Virus record (IMG/VR): IMGVR_UViG_3300028800_000069
Span: 18,728 to 82,727 of that record
DNA length: 64,000 nt
Direction: 5' to 3' (one strand)
Source: a virus
The notes under the pieces were generated by a model, which did not search any database, was not told the origin of the DNA, and saw only the letters and a program-made list of their open reading frames with translations. Both the position numbers and the translations under genes were made by a program. This document shows positions 23,255 to 30,915 of the stretch, piece by piece (the stretch's first letter is position 1; each line of letters starts with the position of its first letter).

Positions 23255-24793
23255 GTGAGTTTTGCTGATCTGATTGCGAAGAAGTCCGGCGCGGGGTCCG
23301 ATGAAGAGTCGTACCCCGAAGCCGAGCTACCCCAACGCTCTGGAGGGCTAGAAGCATTCATCCAGAAGTTTGGGCATGTGTCGGAAGAGTACAAGTTCTA
23401 CAACGATGAAGTCACGCTGCGTTTTAACAAAGACGAATGGCGCTGGTATCGCGTAGCAGAACTGGGTAACCTAATACCTCTGAACGGTGTGACCAATACT
23501 GTAGGCATCATCGACAAGTCTCACATGCTAACACCATGGGCAGCGAAGATGATGGCGCAGAAGTTGCTGCGCATTATGCCTACGGAAATGGTAGAGGGCA
23601 TCATACGTATTAAGGCCCTGACATTCGAAGAGTTCACCACCATTGTTCTAGAAGCCAAGGGAGCACACAAAGAAAAGCTAGATGAAGCTGGGGACATAGG
23701 TCACATGGCGCATGCGTGCCTTGAAGACTCTATCAACCACGCTATGCAGAACGATCCAGAAAGGATTGTACGCTCCTTAATAAACATACCTGCCGATGTG
23801 CAAGCAGCCAACGCGGCTGGCAGTGGCTTCAACTGGATGCAGAAGCACAACGTGCGCTGGTTAGAGACGGAATCTAAAATCTATTCCCGTGAGCACGGTT
23901 ATGCTGGTACAATGGATGGATTAGCAATTTGTGATTCTTGCAACGACAAGGCGTGCTGCCCTGAGGTATTCAAAGATCGACTCAGCCTCATCGATTGGAA
24001 ATCGTCGAACTACTTGAAAATCGAGTACCTGTTTCAGACAGCCAGCTACAAACACGCTAAGATGGAAGAGCACCCTGAGTTGAATATTCTCGACACATGG
24101 ATTCTCCGTCTTGGGAAGAGTGATGAGGAAGCTGGTAAGTTTGAGCCATGGCACATGACTCCTAAAGACTACGAGGAAGACTTCCAAGGGTTCTTGGCAT
24201 GTCTATCACTCACTCGCTTGGTGGACAGCGTAGAAGAGCGCATGAAGTCTCAGAAGAGCACTATACGCGCTGTGAAGAAAGAGCAGAAGGCAACGGCTAA
24301 GGCAATCGCCAAGGAACAAGAGAAGCTACAGAAGGCGATTGACAAAGCGGCTGCAAAGGTAGCAAAGGAAGCAGAGAAGCAACGTATCAAAGCAGAGGCC
24401 AAAGCAGAGCGCGAGCGGCTGAAAGCTGAGAAGAAACTTGGCAAAATAATGCCAGTGACCACAGCGGTTGCAAAGATGTTGGACGTGGCTGTTGACACTG
24501 CTGATTTGCCCGAAGGAATATTACCACGCGTTGATGACGTGGTGTTTATAGGAGGAGCAACATGTACGTCTACATTAAATCCGAAACCGGACTCTATACC
24601 GTTGGTTTCTACACTCCCGCCTCCAGTTGGGGAGACCCAGCCTTCATCTCTGAGTCCGACCACACCAGTGCAAAGGACGCAGCAGACAGAGTCCACTACC
24701 TTAACGGCGGAGATTAACACGCAACACGGACCCGGATTTTACATCGAGTCAGAAGAGCCATCAGCATTACCGTTTGCTTTACCCATGGAATAG
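23255..24793 (+). CDS. PD-(D/E)XK (RecB/Cas4-like) nuclease
   Basis: 512 aa, GTG 23255 after AAAGGAGAATCAAA. Active-site motifs of the PD-(D/E)XK fold: YAGTMDGLA near residue 217 (the G-x-x-D strand), LIDWKSSN near 246 (D-x-K) and QTASYKHA near 265, a RecB-type motif III. Cys residues at CDSCNDKACC may bind zinc or iron-sulfur. A Lys/Glu/Ala coiled coil covers about 330-395. The last 77 residues are Ser/Thr/Pro-rich and overprint a separate small gene in another frame. Likely resects DNA for recombination with the adjacent Cys-containing protein. Confidence 0.78.
   Translation: MSFADLIAKKSGAGSDEESYPEAELPQRSGGLEAFIQKFGHVSEEYKFYNDEVTLRFNKDEWRWYRVAELGNLIPLNGVTNTVGIIDKSHMLTPWAAKMMAQKLLRIMPTEMVEGIIRIKALTFEEFTTIVLEAKGAHKEKLDEAGDIGHMAHACLEDSINHAMQNDPERIVRSLINIPADVQAANAAGSGFNWMQKHNVRWLETESKIYSREHGYAGTMDGLAICDSCNDKACCPEVFKDRLSLIDWKSSNYLKIEYLFQTASYKHAKMEEHPELNILDTWILRLGKSDEEAGKFEPWHMTPKDYEEDFQGFLACLSLTRLVDSVEERMKSQKSTIRAVKKEQKATAKAIAKEQEKLQKAIDKAAAKVAKEAEKQRIKAEAKAERERLKAEKKLGKIMPVTTAVAKMLDVAVDTADLPEGILPRVDDVVFIGGATCTSTLNPKPDSIPLVSTLPPPVGETQPSSLSPTTPVQRTQQTESTTLTAEINTQHGPGFYIESEEPSALPFALPME
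24562..24717 (+). CDS. Nested small protein inside nuclease gene
   Basis: 51 aa in a different frame from the nuclease. ATG 24562 follows AGGAGGAGCAAC, a strong ribosome site. Its product (YIKSETGLYTVGFYTP ... HTSAKDAADRVHYLNGGD) looks like a folded small protein and recalls widespread short phage proteins ending in VHYLNGG. The overlying nuclease tail is low complexity, so this frame is probably the conserved one. Confidence 0.65.
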   Translation: MYVYIKSETGLYTVGFYTPASSWGDPAFISESDHTSAKDAADRVHYLNGGD

Positions 24794-24807
24794 GAGAACT
24801 AATAACA

Positions 24808-25767
24808 ATGCCTGAAGAAACAAATCAACCACAGCAGTTGACCGTGCTTAACCGCGCTCCACAAGAACTGGTCGTGGCACAGCGTGTCAATGCGTTAGCG
24901 AAGTTGTTCCAGTTAAAGCCGAAGACATTGGAGCTAGTCTCTAAGTCCACACGCCAAGAAGGTGCTGAGCCGGGAACGTTCCGCGTTACCTCTACGAATG
25001 AAAAGTTCAAAGAGCTACGCGCTGTGATCCTGTTCGAACCTTTGGAACAGCGCGAGAAGTATCGCAAGGGAGAGTACACGAAGGATTCTAAGGAATGCTT
25101 CTCTCTCGATAATGTACAGCCTCACCCTAAGGCACGTACTCCATTTGCACTGTACTGTGCAAACTGCCCCATGGGAGACAACGTGAACTGGCCGAAGTAT
25201 CGTGAAGCAAAGGCAAAGGGGATTAGTGGAGAAGCACTCTCCGCGTATCTGCCTCCTTGCCGTAAGTTCTGGCACTTGTTCATCGCGTCACGTGAGACGC
25301 AGCGTCCGTACTACTTCAATGTTAAGGGCGGAAGTGTGAAGCCCTTTGAAGATGCTATGCAAAACGTAGCGGACCTGTTCCAAATGATTATCCAAAACAT
25401 GAAAGCAGAGAACAAGACGCATGCCGCAAAGGGCGAGCCGCAAGTTCCTCTTCCAACAAGCATTGGAGACATCATCTGGCACATCAGCTTCACGATGTAC
25501 GCGTGGCAGCAGAACGGTGGTCAGTTTAAGCTGGGCATGAAAGACTTTAAGGTGATGTCTGAAGAAGACCGCAAGGACTTCGGTAAGATCATCGAAGATG
25601 TCAAGGCACGCCGCGAAGCTGGCCAACTGCAAACTCAAGAGGCGAGCGAGGCAGAAGAAGAAGCTGCCGTAGTAAGTGAACCAGCAGCCGGAAGCATTCC
25701 GGTCGCACAAGTCACCTCGGTCACGACCAACGAAGTTGCCGAGAAAAACAAGCAGATTCAAATCTAA
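24808..25767 (+). CDS. Putative ssDNA-binding/recombination protein
   Basis: 319 aa, ATG 24808 after AGGAGAACTAATAAC. The central region has CFSLDNVQPHP, then CANCP and PPC, spaced as in a family of phage proteins often found beside exonucleases and thought to bind single-stranded DNA with a zinc site. The C-terminal 60 residues are acidic and flexible, as in SSB proteins. Position right after the PD-(D/E)XK nuclease agrees. The assignment rests on context and a remembered Cys pattern and could be wrong. Confidence 0.5.
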   Translation: MPEETNQPQQLTVLNRAPQELVVAQRVNALAKLFQLKPKTLELVSKSTRQEGAEPGTFRVTSTNEKFKELRAVILFEPLEQREKYRKGEYTKDSKECFSLDNVQPHPKARTPFALYCANCPMGDNVNWPKYREAKAKGISGEALSAYLPPCRKFWHLFIASRETQRPYYFNVKGGSVKPFEDAMQNVADLFQMIIQNMKAENKTHAAKGEPQVPLPTSIGDIIWHISFTMYAWQQNGGQFKLGMKDFKVMSEEDRKDFGKIIEDVKARREAGQLQTQEASEAEEEAAVVSEPAAGSIPVAQVTSVTTNEVAEKNKQIQI

Positions 25768-25824
25768 GTTGTCGGACTAAAGTCCGGCTGGTGGAGGAAC
25801 GCATGGCATTAGCTGTGCGCTCCC

Positions 25825-25934
25825 CGGAGATCGACTCAGGGTCTCCGAAGTAACAGAGCCTAAAGATGCCTGTACATAGATATGTAACGCACACAGGGCG
25901 CGGTGGAACACTCTGTTACTTTGAAGGCCCTGAG
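25825..25934 (+). ncRNA. Structured leader with possible pseudoknot
   Basis: CGGAGA 25825-25830 pairs with TCTCCG 25842-25847 (6 bp). Its loop carries CTCAGGG 25835-25841, complementary to CCCTGAG 25928-25934 (7 bp). Adjacent AAGTAACAGAG 25848-25858 pairs with CTCTGTTACTT 25911-25921 (11 bp). Hairpin, stacked long helix and loop-to-tail pairing fit a pseudoknotted RNA. It ends 35 nt before the start of the next small gene, so a riboswitch-like or standalone RNA role is possible. Confidence 0.55.
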
Positions 25935-25968
25935 CCTTGAACCAAAACAAATTACAAAGGAGAACACA

Positions 25969-26166
25969 ATGCAATCACGCACACCTGAAGGCAAGCACAC
26001 CAAGCGGTTCATCATCTTAGTCGCGGGATCGGACAAGCAATACGTTCGCTCTGGAAACGATGGGCTTAGAGGGTTTTTTGCCACGAAGGAAGAGGCTCAG
26101 GCCGCTCTGGAACCATCCAAGGGTTTGACCAGCACAGGTTTGACCTACAAAGTTCGACAGAAGTAA
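25969..26166 (+). CDS. Small basic protein
   Basis: 65 aa, ATG 25969 after AAAGGAGAACACA. Basic alpha/beta protein with FFATKEEAQAAL near the middle, which resembles small SPOR- or AP2-like folds only superficially. It lies between two structured RNA stretches. Confidence 0.55.
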   Translation: MQSRTPEGKHTKRFIILVAGSDKQYVRSGNDGLRGFFATKEEAQAALEPSKGLTSTGLTYKVRQK

Positions 26167-26212
26167 GTCACCAAGTTACACACGTCAAAGAATGATTGCA
26201 GCATTGCAACAC

Positions 26213-26240
26213 CTCGGTTCGAATCCGAGCAGGTCCACCA
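26213..26240 (+). other. tRNA 3'-end segment, possible attachment site
   Basis: A perfect T-arm (CTCGG-TTCGAAT-CCGAG, 26213-26229), seven acceptor bases (26230-26236), a discriminator A and an encoded CCA (26238-26240). No matching 5' acceptor (ideal GGACCTG) lies within tRNA distance, so this is not a complete tRNA. Phage attP sites often copy the 3' end of a host tRNA gene; a tRNA remnant is the alternative. Confidence 0.45.
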
Positions 26241-26241
26241 A

Positions 26242-26375
26242 GGGACATACATGCTGTGTACAGGCATGACACTCAAGAGCGGCGGCTGGTTAACTCAGAC
26301 CGTGCAGCGTATCAGCGAAGAACTGGACCGCAGAGTGTAAGCTGGGGAACGGCATCCCTACTGTATGTATGCCCC
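26242..26375 (+). ncRNA. Candidate structured RNA after tRNA-like end
   Basis: 26242-26252 pairs with 26365-26375 (11 bp with one A-C mismatch). Inside, 26269-26274 pairs with 26333-26338 (6 bp) and 26279-26282 with 26327-26330 (4 bp). The whole 26167-26639 stretch has no convincing gene; AACGAT/ATCGTT (26476-26490) and CCCCGG/CCGGGG (26560-26577) hairpins follow. Confidence 0.4.
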
Positions 26376-26639
26376 TCGGTGGGCCTGATACTGGTTATCG
26401 ACTGCGATGGACTGAGATCATTTTCGTGTCGGATTCTGCCTCGCCACGTTACGGAGAGTCAAAACCAAAAATGCTAACGATAACATCGTTTCTGCACCCA
26501 TGAAGGCTATGGGCGCTGCTGCTGGTCGCTAAAGCAGTAGTGCAGTCTCACCACGCGGACCCCGGCTCAGTCCGGGGCCACCCGCAGTGGGAAAGTGTGG
26601 GGAGCAATACCAACGTCTGGAGAATTAGAGGAACATTAA

Positions 26640-27704
26640 ATGGGTAAATTTATCACCAAGTTTGTGGGTACACTGTTTTTACTTGTAGCTAGTTGTTTTG
26701 GGCAAACGCAGGCTCCGCTGCTGGTAAACGGAGCAACGAATCCAACCGCCATACCGGATAACGCAGCATACAGTTTAGTTTTCAGAATGCTGGCTGCTCC
26801 GCTACAGACTCCTACTAGCACAAGAATAGGTTTAGTAGGATTGACTACTCCTGCTGATGTAACTGCGCTCACAAATAGCATGGGTTCATTTGCGACACAA
26901 GCGTTTAGTCAGCAGCCACCGGATCAACTAGCGCTAGGTCAACAGTACCTATCACAGCTTCAGGTGTCCATGACCGCCACAGGTATTGGACAGTTGCAAA
27001 CTTTTGTGCAGGCACAAAAATCACGCGCAGCAGAATGGGGAATGTTCTCTAAGGGCTGCACAGGTGGAGTGTATACTCTTTACACCTACACCTATGCATT
27101 TTCTGACGACTACGGAGATTCTAATTCTGATTGGGATTTCTATGGTGACGGAATAGGCGTAGGTACGTGCAACTGTAGCGTAACTGCCACTGGCTCATCT
27201 TTAACCATCGACTCCAACGTCACACATGGTGTTGTAAGAGGAAGTACAACCTATGTTGAAAAAATCATGGCCAATGGAGGCACCTCGCTGTTTGCTGGCA
27301 CAGGTGCAATAACAACAGAGTATTTCAGCTACTATTTCTACACGGGTTGCGTAGGGTCAGTTGTAGTTACGTGGTCGATACAAAATGAGTTTGCGTACAC
27401 TAAGTTTGCCAACGTTGGTCTTAGGCTTGGCGGTGGATGCCAAGTAGTACTTGGTTCTCCTGTCTGTACCTATTCTGTGACACCTATCTGTACAAACACT
27501 AACAGTCCTGACTGGAGATACCCCGGAGGGCCTATACCTGATGCATGGATACGTGACTATGATTTTCTTGCTTGGAGATCAGTAGGTGTGTGCACAAGAG
27601 TTGTTTTTGGAAGTACACACAGCACTTGGCTATGCATTAACTCAGTAGTTGGTACGATAGGCACCGGAGATTTGACACCGGGCATTTGTACGTACAACCC
27701 GTAA
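26640..27704 (+). CDS. Secreted Cys-rich protein
   Basis: 354 aa, ATG 26640. Signal peptide ends near residue 22 (LFLLVASCFGQ). The mature protein is rich in Ser, Thr, Gly and Tyr with about a dozen cysteines, suggesting disulfide bonds outside the cytoplasm. It resembles host-type exported proteins more than virion proteins and may be a lysogenic-conversion or accessory gene. Base composition is a little more AT-rich than its neighbours. Followed by a strong hairpin. No family recognised. Confidence 0.65.
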   Translation: MGKFITKFVGTLFLLVASCFGQTQAPLLVNGATNPTAIPDNAAYSLVFRMLAAPLQTPTSTRIGLVGLTTPADVTALTNSMGSFATQAFSQQPPDQLALGQQYLSQLQVSMTATGIGQLQTFVQAQKSRAAEWGMFSKGCTGGVYTLYTYTYAFSDDYGDSNSDWDFYGDGIGVGTCNCSVTATGSSLTIDSNVTHGVVRGSTTYVEKIMANGGTSLFAGTGAITTEYFSYYFYTGCVGSVVVTWSIQNEFAYTKFANVGLRLGGGCQVVLGSPVCTYSVTPICTNTNSPDWRYPGGPIPDAWIRDYDFLAWRSVGVCTRVVFGSTHSTWLCINSVVGTIGTGDLTPGICTYNP

Positions 27705-27712
27705 ACGAGAGT

Positions 27713-27738
27713 GGGAGGGACAGAACATCGTCCCTTCC
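27713..27738 (+). terminator. Probable terminator-type hairpin
   Basis: GGGAGGGAC 27713-27721 pairs with GTCCCTTCC 27730-27738 (9 bp, one G-T) around an 8-nt loop, 8 bp after the secreted-protein gene. Only a weak T-rich tail follows (TATTAT). Confidence 0.45.
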
Positions 27739-27782
27739 TATTATGCAAGGAGAGACAGTGCCATATTTCAAAGGAGAACATC

Positions 27783-27980
27783 ATGAATAGACTTACCGCA
27801 TTAAGCAAGCTGGCAAATGCATACCATGATCAGTTAGCGCAACACGGATGCATGAGCGAAGCTGTAGCAATACTTGAAGAGAAATTTGGTTACATCCGTC
27901 GTAGCCTTACACTGCAAGACCTGAAGCCACAACCAAAGAACGCAGAGGGGCTGAACCCTGTCGGACCAAAGTTTTTCTAA
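27783..27980 (+). CDS. Small hypothetical protein
   Basis: 65 aa, ATG 27783 after AAAGGAGAACATC. Helical, starting MNRLTALSKLANAYHDQL; Pro-rich end. First of a run of small genes separated by leader repeats. Confidence 0.55.
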   Translation: MNRLTALSKLANAYHDQLAQHGCMSEAVAILEEKFGYIRRSLTLQDLKPQPKNAEGLNPVGPKFF

Positions 27981-27983
27981 GCA

Positions 27984-28011
27984 GACACGCGGTTAACGAG
28001 ACCACCAGTCA
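27984..28011 (+). repeat. Intercistronic leader repeat, copy 1
   Basis: Core GCGGTTAACGAGACCACC within a 28-bp unit between a stop and the next ribosome site. GGTT and GACC can pair around AACGA. Related copies at 28245, 28304, 28788 and 28999. Confidence 0.6.
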
Positions 28012-28025
28012 CAAAAAGGGGGAAT

Positions 28026-28247
28026 ATGAAAGCACTTGAGGCGAACAGAGAAGCAATCCGAAAGCGGTGTCTCGCTGTGGCTACTAAGTTCCCTGGCCTG
28101 TCCACGGCTGGTTTCTTCGCGGAGGTGTGGTGGGCGTTCTACCCGAGAGTGGATGAGGTAGACATCAAAGCCGAAGCCCTGCGAATGGTGCGTTACGGGG
28201 AACTGGTGTATACGGTCGATTACACGGTTGAACTACCGAAACAGTGA
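28026..28247 (+). CDS. Small hypothetical protein
   Basis: 73 aa, ATG 28026 after AAGGGGGAAT. Two helices then strands (GELVYTVDYTVEL), reminiscent of a small winged-helix layout but without clear signature. Its stop codon lies inside leader repeat copy 2. Confidence 0.55.
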   Translation: MKALEANREAIRKRCLAVATKFPGLSTAGFFAEVWWAFYPRVDEVDIKAEALRMVRYGELVYTVDYTVELPKQ

Positions 28248-28266
28248 CACGCGGTTCACGGCACCA
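28245..28266 (+). repeat. Leader repeat, copy 2 (shortened)
   Basis: TGACACGCGGTTCACGGCAC at its left end matches the repeat; the right part has diverged (TACGGCGAG). The TGA at its start is the stop codon of the preceding gene. Confidence 0.5.
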
Positions 28267-28303
28267 TACGGCGAGATTGGCCGTAGCGATACAGAACAAA
28301 CGT

Positions 28304-28332
28304 TGACACGCGGTTAACGAGACCACCAGTCA
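28304..28332 (+). repeat. Leader repeat, copy 3
   Basis: Identical to copy 1 over 28 bp and running into AAGGAGAAT. Followed by 45 bp without a gene and then CACTGGTCAAAGGAGG, which resembles the end of copy 4, before the next start. Confidence 0.6.
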
Positions 28333-28377
28333 AGGAGAATTGTCGGGTACGAGATCAACACTGGTCAAAGGAGGTAT

Positions 28378-28584
28378 ATGCGAGAACTTATATGGCAGTT
28401 GCGTCTGTGGTGGAACGACATTTGCCCTAAGCATGGCCCGTTCTTCTCTTACTACTGCTCCCGATGCGACGCAGAAGAACATACGCAAAAGAAATTCGAA
28501 CGTGTGCAAAGACGAAAACGCAGAACCGAGATGTTCGACAGCTACAACACCAGTCAAAAGGAGAATCTGGGGAGAAGACAATGA
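28378..28584 (+). CDS. Small zinc-finger basic protein
   Basis: 68 aa, ATG 28378 after AAAGGAGGTAT. CPKH ... YYCSRC forms a probable zinc site; the C-terminal half is very Arg/Lys-rich. Likely nucleic-acid binding. ATGA overlap with the next gene. Confidence 0.55.
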   Translation: MRELIWQLRLWWNDICPKHGPFFSYYCSRCDAEEHTQKKFERVQRRKRRTEMFDSYNTSQKENLGRRQ

Positions 28585-28790
28585 GCAGCACGCCAACACT
28601 AGATAAATTTAACCTTCACCCCCTTGGTGGGCGTTGCACTTGCATCACCCACCCCTACAGTAAGTGCAGCACATGTGAGGCGATTAAAAATCTGCAAGCA
28701 AGGTGGGCGCGGCTATCGCCTGAAAATAGACAAAGGGCAATGGCCGAGCATGACGCAATGTACGCAACATCGAATCAGGACGGACGCTGA
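28581..28790 (+). CDS. Small zinc-binding protein
   Basis: 69 aa, ATG overlapping the upstream TGA. RCTCITHPYSKCSTC gives a compact Cys/His cluster; the rest is helical. Its TGA is the first three bases of leader repeat copy 4. Confidence 0.55.
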   Translation: MSSTPTLDKFNLHPLGGRCTCITHPYSKCSTCEAIKNLQARWARLSPENRQRAMAEHDAMYATSNQDGR

Positions 28791-28816
28791 CCAGCGGTTC
28801 ACGACACCACTGGTCA
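28788..28816 (+). repeat. Leader repeat, copy 4
   Basis: TGACCAG 28788-28794 and CTGGTCA 28810-28816 form a perfect 7-bp stem around the core CGGTTCACGACACCA. Compensating changes relative to copies 1 and 3 strengthen the stem. Leads straight into AAAGGAG. Confidence 0.6.
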
Positions 28817-28830
28817 AAGGAGAAATTTTA

Positions 28831-29001
28831 ATGTGTGATTGCGACGTGTACATTGACATTCTGAAGGATTGTCGAGATGCACTCAAGCTACTGCGAGAAT
28901 GCTTCGGCGACGATGGTAACCTCTCGGAACAATATCAGGACCAACTGTCCTTCGCTCTTGAAAAAGCAGACGCAGCTATCGCAACGGAAGACAAAGCCTG
29001 A
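28831..29001 (+). CDS. Small acidic helical protein
   Basis: 56 aa, ATG 28831 after AAAGGAGAAATTTTA. Acidic, with four cysteines in the first 30 residues. Stop codon lies in leader repeat copy 5. Unknown function. Confidence 0.55.
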   Translation: MCDCDVYIDILKDCRDALKLLRECFGDDGNLSEQYQDQLSFALEKADAAIATEDKA

Positions 29002-29026
29002 CTAGCGGTCTGCTCAACCACCAGAT
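28999..29026 (+). repeat. Leader repeat, copy 5 (diverged)
   Basis: TGACTAGCGGTCTGCTCAAC then CACCAGATAAGA; keeps the TGAC start, GCGGT and ACCACCAG elements. Followed by GAGGGGC and a start codon. Confidence 0.5.
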
Positions 29027-29039
29027 AAGAGGGGCATAA

Positions 29040-29141
29040 ATGAAACAACGCTACAAACAAGTGAAGATGCTGCACGTGAGCCTAGGGAGCCATGTGCGGC
29101 ACCTAATGGACATTTGGTTTGTCCTTACAGGGAGAGTGTGA
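29040..29141 (+). CDS. Tiny hypothetical protein
   Basis: 33 aa, ATG 29040 after GAGGGGCATAA. Basic N-terminus then a hydrophobic stretch (LMDIWFVLTG). TGA overlaps the next ATG. Existence inferred from the ribosome site and coupling. Confidence 0.45.
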   Translation: MKQRYKQVKMLHVSLGSHVRHLMDIWFVLTGRV

Positions 29142-29875
29142 TGCATGAGCAGAGCATAGTGGGCGAGGCGATTGCTGGGCGTTCTGCACAGGTGCGTAAG
29201 CAGCTTCTACGCATGGCGTTCAGCATGAACATCTCGACTTTCGATATGATCGAACTTTTAGCAGAAGCACAGGAAAACAACTACGCTTCCCAATGGGGAT
29301 TCTCCAGTCTGCTAGACTACGGTGCCGAGGAGCTAGGGCTGAAGAAACGTAAGACTCAGTACCTGACACGTATTGGAAAAGTAACGAAGGCCGTAGGGCT
29401 GACGCGTAGTCAGTACGAACCATCTGGTGTATCGAAACTACGAGAGATATGCGACTCCTTGGACCCAGAGTCAACGTACTGGAATCCTGACACGCACGCC
29501 AATGAGGACATGGCCGAGCACATCGTCCGGCTCATACTAGACTCAGACAAGATGACCGTGGAGCAAATCAAAGAAGAGGTTCTGCGATTGCAAGGCAGAC
29601 TCGGAGCAGACCGCCCAGTCCATCGCACCACAACGTACCCACGCTCTGTGTGGGAGAACGTCATTAAGCCTGCACGAGAACTTGCACGGCATCTGCTAGG
29701 CAGTTCCGGCAGGGATGCAGATGGTAATGCAAAAGAGTATAGTGACGGAGCGTGCGATGAGGTTATATGTGCCGCATTCCTAGCAGATTTGAACAACGCG
29801 GAAGACCCCGGAGATGTAGCTGCTTCACAAGAGACACCACAAGCACCACCAATTCTACCAATGGAGAGTATATGA
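29141..29875 (+). CDS. Hypothetical protein, possible DNA-binding
   Basis: 244 aa. ATG 29141 (MHEQSIVGEA) follows AGGGAGAGTGTG and overlaps the previous stop; an earlier in-frame start at 29114 lies inside that gene. Mostly helical, with a Lys/Arg patch (ELGLKKRKTQYLTRIGK, about 65-80) that could be a helix-turn-helix. The C-terminus is acidic and Pro-rich. Not recognised. Confidence 0.6.
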   Translation: MHEQSIVGEAIAGRSAQVRKQLLRMAFSMNISTFDMIELLAEAQENNYASQWGFSSLLDYGAEELGLKKRKTQYLTRIGKVTKAVGLTRSQYEPSGVSKLREICDSLDPESTYWNPDTHANEDMAEHIVRLILDSDKMTVEQIKEEVLRLQGRLGADRPVHRTTTYPRSVWENVIKPARELARHLLGSSGRDADGNAKEYSDGACDEVICAAFLADLNNAEDPGDVAASQETPQAPPILPMESI

Positions 29876-30375
29876 CACTAAAGCAGCACGACAAGCACTT
29901 GCTAAGAGGACAGTATCTGGAAGAGATGACTTCAAACGGTAGTATTCTTGATGCTGCTGGACCAACTCCCGATGGTCTGGGTACTTGGGAAGGTGGTCCT
30001 GTTGCATTAAAGGGAAGCCCTCGCTGGGTTGCTGAGAAGTCGCACAGCAGCCGCACAGGTAATGCCAAGAACACGCCGGGGATCGACTATGCCACGAAGA
30101 TCACGCACCGTCAGGACGCGGACTTCAGTGAAGTTCGTGTCATAGAGAACGGTGATGTGATGCTGTACAATGTCAAGACAGATGCGTGGGACATCAAAGG
30201 TGACACTGTGGACATTCCACACTACATCGATGAGAACGACAAAGAATGGGCATTCAACTTCGAGACAGCAGAGTGGGACGTTCCAGTTGAAGAACTCAAC
30301 CAAAACGAAGAGGTAGGTGTTGTGGAAGTTGAACGCCTAGACTCAGGTGACGACATTGCTTCAGCGATTGCCTGA
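29872..30375 (+). CDS. Hypothetical acidic protein
   Basis: 167 aa, ATGA overlap with the upstream gene. Gly/Pro-rich middle and acidic C-terminal third with repeated Trp-Asp pairs. No domain recognised. Ends 12 bp before an HNH gene. Confidence 0.55.
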   Translation: MTLKQHDKHLLRGQYLEEMTSNGSILDAAGPTPDGLGTWEGGPVALKGSPRWVAEKSHSSRTGNAKNTPGIDYATKITHRQDADFSEVRVIENGDVMLYNVKTDAWDIKGDTVDIPHYIDENDKEWAFNFETAEWDVPVEELNQNEEVGVVEVERLDSGDDIASAIA

Positions 30376-30387
30376 TAAGGAGAACGC

Positions 30388-30915
30388 ATGAAAAGAGGCT
30401 TTGATTTACTAGGAAAACGTTTTGGTCGTTTAGTGATCACTGCCGAACTAAGTCACCCTGTGGGTGTAATGTGCCACAGGGTGTGGGTTGCAGTGTGTGA
30501 TTGCGGAGAGTACACCAAAGTGTTGTCTGGAAACTTACGTGGGGGTCACATAAAAAGCTGTGGGTGCCTTGGTGCAGAGCTAAGAAAGAAACGACCATAC
30601 GAAGCGATATACAACAGACTAGTTAGAGCATCTGTGCGTACGCAAGGTAAACCTCTTCTGTATGAAGATTTCCTACCATTCACAAAGGTTGTAGAGTGTC
30701 ATTACTGTGGTGCAGAAGTAATGTGGACAAAACACTTCAAAACATGCAGAGGTTCGTCTAGGTACAACCTTGACCGCAAAGACAACGCAAAAGGGTATAC
30801 CAAAGAAAACTTGATAGTATGTTGCAGGTTGTGTAACTTTACCAAAGGAGACCGCTTTACCTACATGCAGTTTGTTGAGATAGGAAAAGTGATAAGGTCT
30901 TTCCGTGAGTCTTAG
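30388..30915 (+). CDS. HNH endonuclease (mobile)
   Basis: 175 aa, ATG 30388 after AAGGAGAACGC. N-terminal GKRFGRLVITAE and CDCG ... SCGCL resemble the DNA-binding modules of phage homing endonucleases. The catalytic part has CHYCGAEV, then NLDRKDNAKGYTKENLIVCC and CNFTKGD, an HNH-type zinc finger with Asp-Arg in place of the first His. Probably a free-standing homing endonuclease. Overlaps the next HNH gene by 11 bp, so two endonuclease genes lie in tandem. Confidence 0.8.
   Translation: MKRGFDLLGKRFGRLVITAELSHPVGVMCHRVWVAVCDCGEYTKVLSGNLRGGHIKSCGCLGAELRKKRPYEAIYNRLVRASVRTQGKPLLYEDFLPFTKVVECHYCGAEVMWTKHFKTCRGSSRYNLDRKDNAKGYTKENLIVCCRLCNFTKGDRFTYMQFVEIGKVIRSFRES

Noticed and set aside
26141-26240. 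Complete class II tRNA ending at CCA
   Set aside because: Only five acceptor pairs (GACCT/AGGTC) can be made and no D-arm or anticodon arm folds; it would also overlap a coding gene.
25760-26240. tmRNA ending at the CCA
   Set aside because: No conserved 5' tmRNA segment, no matching acceptor and no tag-like reading frame ending in ALAA.
26213-26387. Permuted tRNA (3' half first, 5' half GGGCCTG at 26381)
   Set aside because: The acceptor halves are complementary but D-arm and anticodon arm do not form after 26387; permuted tRNAs are not expected in phages.
28304-28332. Promoter based on TTGACA in leader repeat copy 3
   Set aside because: No -10 sequence at the right distance, and other copies lack the TTGACA.
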